Assembly (NCBI GenBank): GCA_964484465.1
Contig: CAZAFL010000034.1
Span: forward strand, 1-25,638
Length of the DNA: 25,638 nucleotides
Origin: CAZAFL01 sp964484465
Lineage (GTDB): Bacteria > Bacteroidota > Ignavibacteria > UBA10030 > SZUA-254
Direction of reading: 5' to 3'
Shown: positions 23,532 through 25,638 of the stretch, in pieces
Layout of the letters: every line of letters begins with the position of its first letter
Position numbering within the stretch: the stretch's first letter is position 1
Translations under genes and position numbers: made by a program
Notes under the pieces: generated by a model
Database searches by the model: none
What the model was told of the DNA's origin: nothing
What the model saw: only the letters and a program-made list of their open reading frames with translations

Positions 23532-25385
23532 ATGTTTTTCAGCTCAAAAAAATCCCCGTATATAGTTGCACTCTCGCTAGCAATCCTGACATTCACCGTC
23601 TATTTCAAGATCATCAGCAATGAATTCGTCATCTACGACGATGACGAGTACATTATGGAGAACACAAACATCCAATCGGGTTTAAATGCTCAAAGCCTGA
23701 AGTGGGCGTTCACTACTACATACGCATCGAATTGGCACCCTCTAACATGGCTATCGCATATCGTGGATTATCAGCTTTACAGTATGAACCCCGCTGGGCA
23801 TCATCTCACAAACCTGCTTTTGCATATCCTGAATACTGTTTTCCTTTTCCTTGTCATGAAACAAATGACAAGGAGGATTTGGGAATGCGCGTTCGTCGCA
23901 GCAGTGTTCGGAATCCATCCCCTGCATGTCGAATCAGTTGCCTGGGCTGCTGAGAGAAAAGATGTGTTGAGTACATTGTTCGGCATCGCCACCATAGGTA
24001 TGTACACCCGGTATGTCAGAAATCAGCACATCAAAAATTATCTTTCCGTCACAATTTTATTTACACTCGGATTGATGTCAAAACCAATGCTGGTAACACT
24101 GCCGTTCGTGCTGCTTCTGCTGGATTACTGGCCGCTCAACCGAATGGGCTTCATAGAATCAGATTCAGGTGTGCACCAACGTGTCCGGTTTTCCCACCTG
24201 CTTCGTGAGAAGGTTCCACTATTCTTGCTCGCCGCAATTTCGTGCGTTGTAACGTTTGTCATTCAACAGAAGGCGGGAGCTACCAGCCAGATGGAGATTA
24301 TCCCATTGCCAGACCGGATTGCGAATGCACTTGTTTCATACGTAAGCTATATTGCCAAAATGTTCTGGCCCTCAAATTTAGCAGTAATGTACCCGTTTCA
24401 CGGATTCACATTGGGAAGCTGGCAAGCCTGGATCGCTTCTATTATTCTTATCTTTGTTACATGGATGGTAATTCGCAGATATCGGCAATCACCATATCTT
24501 CTTGTAGGATGGTTGTGGTTTCTCGGCATTCTTGTCCCGGTGATAGGGCTGATACAAGCCGGCGCGCAATCGATGGCTGACCGATATACGTATGTCCCTC
24601 TTGTCGGATTACTACTCATGCTCACCTGGGGCGCATCCGATCTATCCGCGACATGGAAAGCCCGAAACGTTATTCTCGGCATTTCAGCTGGTATAGTAAT
24701 TCTTCTACTCTGTATCGTCACCACCTCCCAAATAAGTTACTGGCATGACAGTGTTGCCCTCTTCAAGCATTCTCTTGCTGTCACGGAAAACAATGCCATC
24801 ATTCATAATAATCTGGGTGTTGTCCTTGCACGGCAGGAAAAATTCAATGAAGCCTCTGAACATTTTTCGGAAGCATTACGCATCAACCCCGCGTATATCG
24901 CCGCTTCTGAAAACTTGAATCATGCTAGAGAAAAACTGAAAATGACAGATGCCGTGACCCGCAATGCAAACGAGCTGGAGCTCGACCCGAACTCTGCGAA
25001 TGCTCATTTCAACAGCGGTAACCTGTTGGCCCAGCAGGGAAAGAACAAGGAAGCAATAGAACAATTCATGATAGCGGTCCGTCTCAACCCTAATCTGGCA
25101 TATGCACATAATAATCTCGCAAGCCTCCTTGCACGAGAAGGAAAAACAACGGAAGCAATCGAACATTATAAAGAAGCTTTAAGAATCAAATCCGACTTTT
25201 GGACCGCACATTATAACTTAGGATTGGCGTTGGGTCAGCAGGGCAAAATTTCCGAGGCGATTATTCAATTTAATGAAGCGCTCAAGGGGCGACCGGCAGA
25301 CACGGAAATACAATCAAGCCTTGAACATGCCCTCACAATTCAAGAAAGATACAAAAAGAAGGACAGTTTACAGCAGCACAGATGA
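23532..25385 (+). CDS. TMTC-like multi-pass membrane glycosyltransferase with C-terminal TPRs (copy 1)
   Basis: About 617 residues from the ATG at 23532; an in-frame GTG at 23502 would add ten residues. The N-terminal two-thirds has around ten or more hydrophobic segments. The first periplasmic loop carries the acidic YDDDEYI motif and the NWHPLTWLSHIVDYQLY block, then HPLHVESVAWAAERKDVLS, typical of the TMTC/ArnT-like GT-C superfamily. The cytosolic/periplasmic tail from about residue 420 holds about four TPR units (NNLGVVLARQEKFNEASEHF, then NLASLLAREGKTTEAIEHYK and so on). Animal TMTCs O-mannosylate secreted proteins using dolichyl-phosphate sugars; in bacteria the role is unproven but a lipid-phosphate-sugar donor and surface-protein acceptor are plausible. 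Overlaps the next paralogue by 4 bases. Confidence 0.85.
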   Translation: MFFSSKKSPYIVALSLAILTFTVYFKIISNEFVIYDDDEYIMENTNIQSGLNAQSLKWAFTTTYASNWHPLTWLSHIVDYQLYSMNPAGHHLTNLLLHILNTVFLFLVMKQMTRRIWECAFVAAVFGIHPLHVESVAWAAERKDVLSTLFGIATIGMYTRYVRNQHIKNYLSVTILFTLGLMSKPMLVTLPFVLLLLDYWPLNRMGFIESDSGVHQRVRFSHLLREKVPLFLLAAISCVVTFVIQQKAGATSQMEIIPLPDRIANALVSYVSYIAKMFWPSNLAVMYPFHGFTLGSWQAWIASIILIFVTWMVIRRYRQSPYLLVGWLWFLGILVPVIGLIQAGAQSMADRYTYVPLVGLLLMLTWGASDLSATWKARNVILGISAGIVILLLCIVTTSQISYWHDSVALFKHSLAVTENNAIIHNNLGVVLARQEKFNEASEHFSEALRINPAYIAASENLNHAREKLKMTDAVTRNANELELDPNSANAHFNSGNLLAQQGKNKEAIEQFMIAVRLNPNLAYAHNNLASLLAREGKTTEAIEHYKEALRIKSDFWTAHYNLGLALGQQGKISEAIIQFNEALKGRPADTEIQSSLEHALTIQERYKKKDSLQQHR

Positions 25386-25638
25386 ACAAATTTTTTGAAA
25401 AACCTTCTGCGGTGGCTGTCGGCATCTCCATAGCTGTACTTACCATCGCAATCTACTGGCAGATTGTCAACCATAAATTTATCAACTATGATGATAGTTT
25501 ATACATTTCGAAGAACACAGAAATCCAGTCGGGGTTGAATGGGGAACGCCTGAAATGGGCATTCACGACCACATACCTGGCGAACTGGCATCCACTGACG
25601 TGGGTATCGCACATGGTCGATTGTCAGCTCTTCGGGCT
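25382..25638 (+). CDS. TMTC-like membrane glycosyltransferase (copy 2), cut by right edge
   Basis: Open from the ATG at 25382 to the window end (85 codons plus two bases). The start overlaps the stop of copy 1 (ATGA), so the two are translationally coupled. A membrane segment (AVGISIAVLTIAIYWQIV) is followed by NYDDSLYISKN, EIQSGLNGERLKWAFTTTY and NWHPLTWVSHMVDCQLF. These align without gaps to the same blocks in copy 1, showing a tandem duplication. The remainder is outside the window. Confidence 0.85.
   Translation, partial: MNKFFEKPSAVAVGISIAVLTIAIYWQIVNHKFINYDDSLYISKNTEIQSGLNGERLKWAFTTTYLANWHPLTWVSHMVDCQLFG

Overview
The window looks like chromosome from a Gram-negative member of the Bacteroidota/Ignavibacteriota (FCB) group. 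Pointers are a TonB-dependent receptor with an N-terminal carboxypeptidase-regulatory-like domain, a large surface-type beta-helix protein with Ignavibacteria-style W-N-L-V repeats, weak or absent Shine-Dalgarno sequences at many starts, and promoter -7 elements resembling TAnnTTTG. The placement is inference; there is no rRNA or other strong phylogenetic marker to pin it down. I see no tRNA, rRNA, IS element, CRISPR array or prophage.

Layout. (1) 1-5206, minus strand: a TonB-dependent receptor followed by a secreted beta-helix protein that runs off the left edge. (2) 5559-8977, plus strand: a three-gene cluster of a calcineurin-like phosphoesterase (PlcP/LpxH superfamily, with a GNHD motif), a GT-B-fold glycosyltransferase-like protein, and an MGDG-synthase/processive diacylglycerol glycosyltransferase-like enzyme. 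(3) 9119-14693, plus strand: a phosphate-selective-type porin, then pstS-pstC-pstA-pstB-phoU. (4) 14695-17505, minus strand: purM followed by a soluble double-GAF histidine kinase, convergent on phoU. (5) 17665-23417, plus strand: FAH-family hydrolase, M23 peptidase and valS. (6) 23532 to the right edge: two tandem TMTC-like membrane proteins, the second cut by the window edge.

Main conclusion. Positions 1-14693 read as one phosphate-starvation island. The four promoters that drive the receptor, the phosphoesterase/glycosyltransferase cluster, the porin and pstS each carry four units related to TTAACA, spaced exactly 11 bp start to start, with a TAnnTT-like -7 element starting 14-15 bp after the start of the last unit. 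This is the architecture of a PhoB/SphR-type Pho box. Under this model the cell scavenges phosphate across the outer membrane (porin, perhaps the TonB receptor and the beta-helix protein), imports it (PstSCAB, PhoU), and saves it by replacing phospholipids with glycolipids. In that last step the PlcP-like enzyme would release diacylglycerol, which the MGDG-synthase-like enzyme, perhaps with its GT-B neighbour, would glycosylate. That resembles the PlcP-glycosyltransferase lipid-remodelling pair known from alphaproteobacteria, here with different glycosyltransferase families and placed beside pst. A perfect 13-bp hairpin plus T5 lies inside the annotated start of pstC and probably lets pstS be expressed above the rest of the operon.
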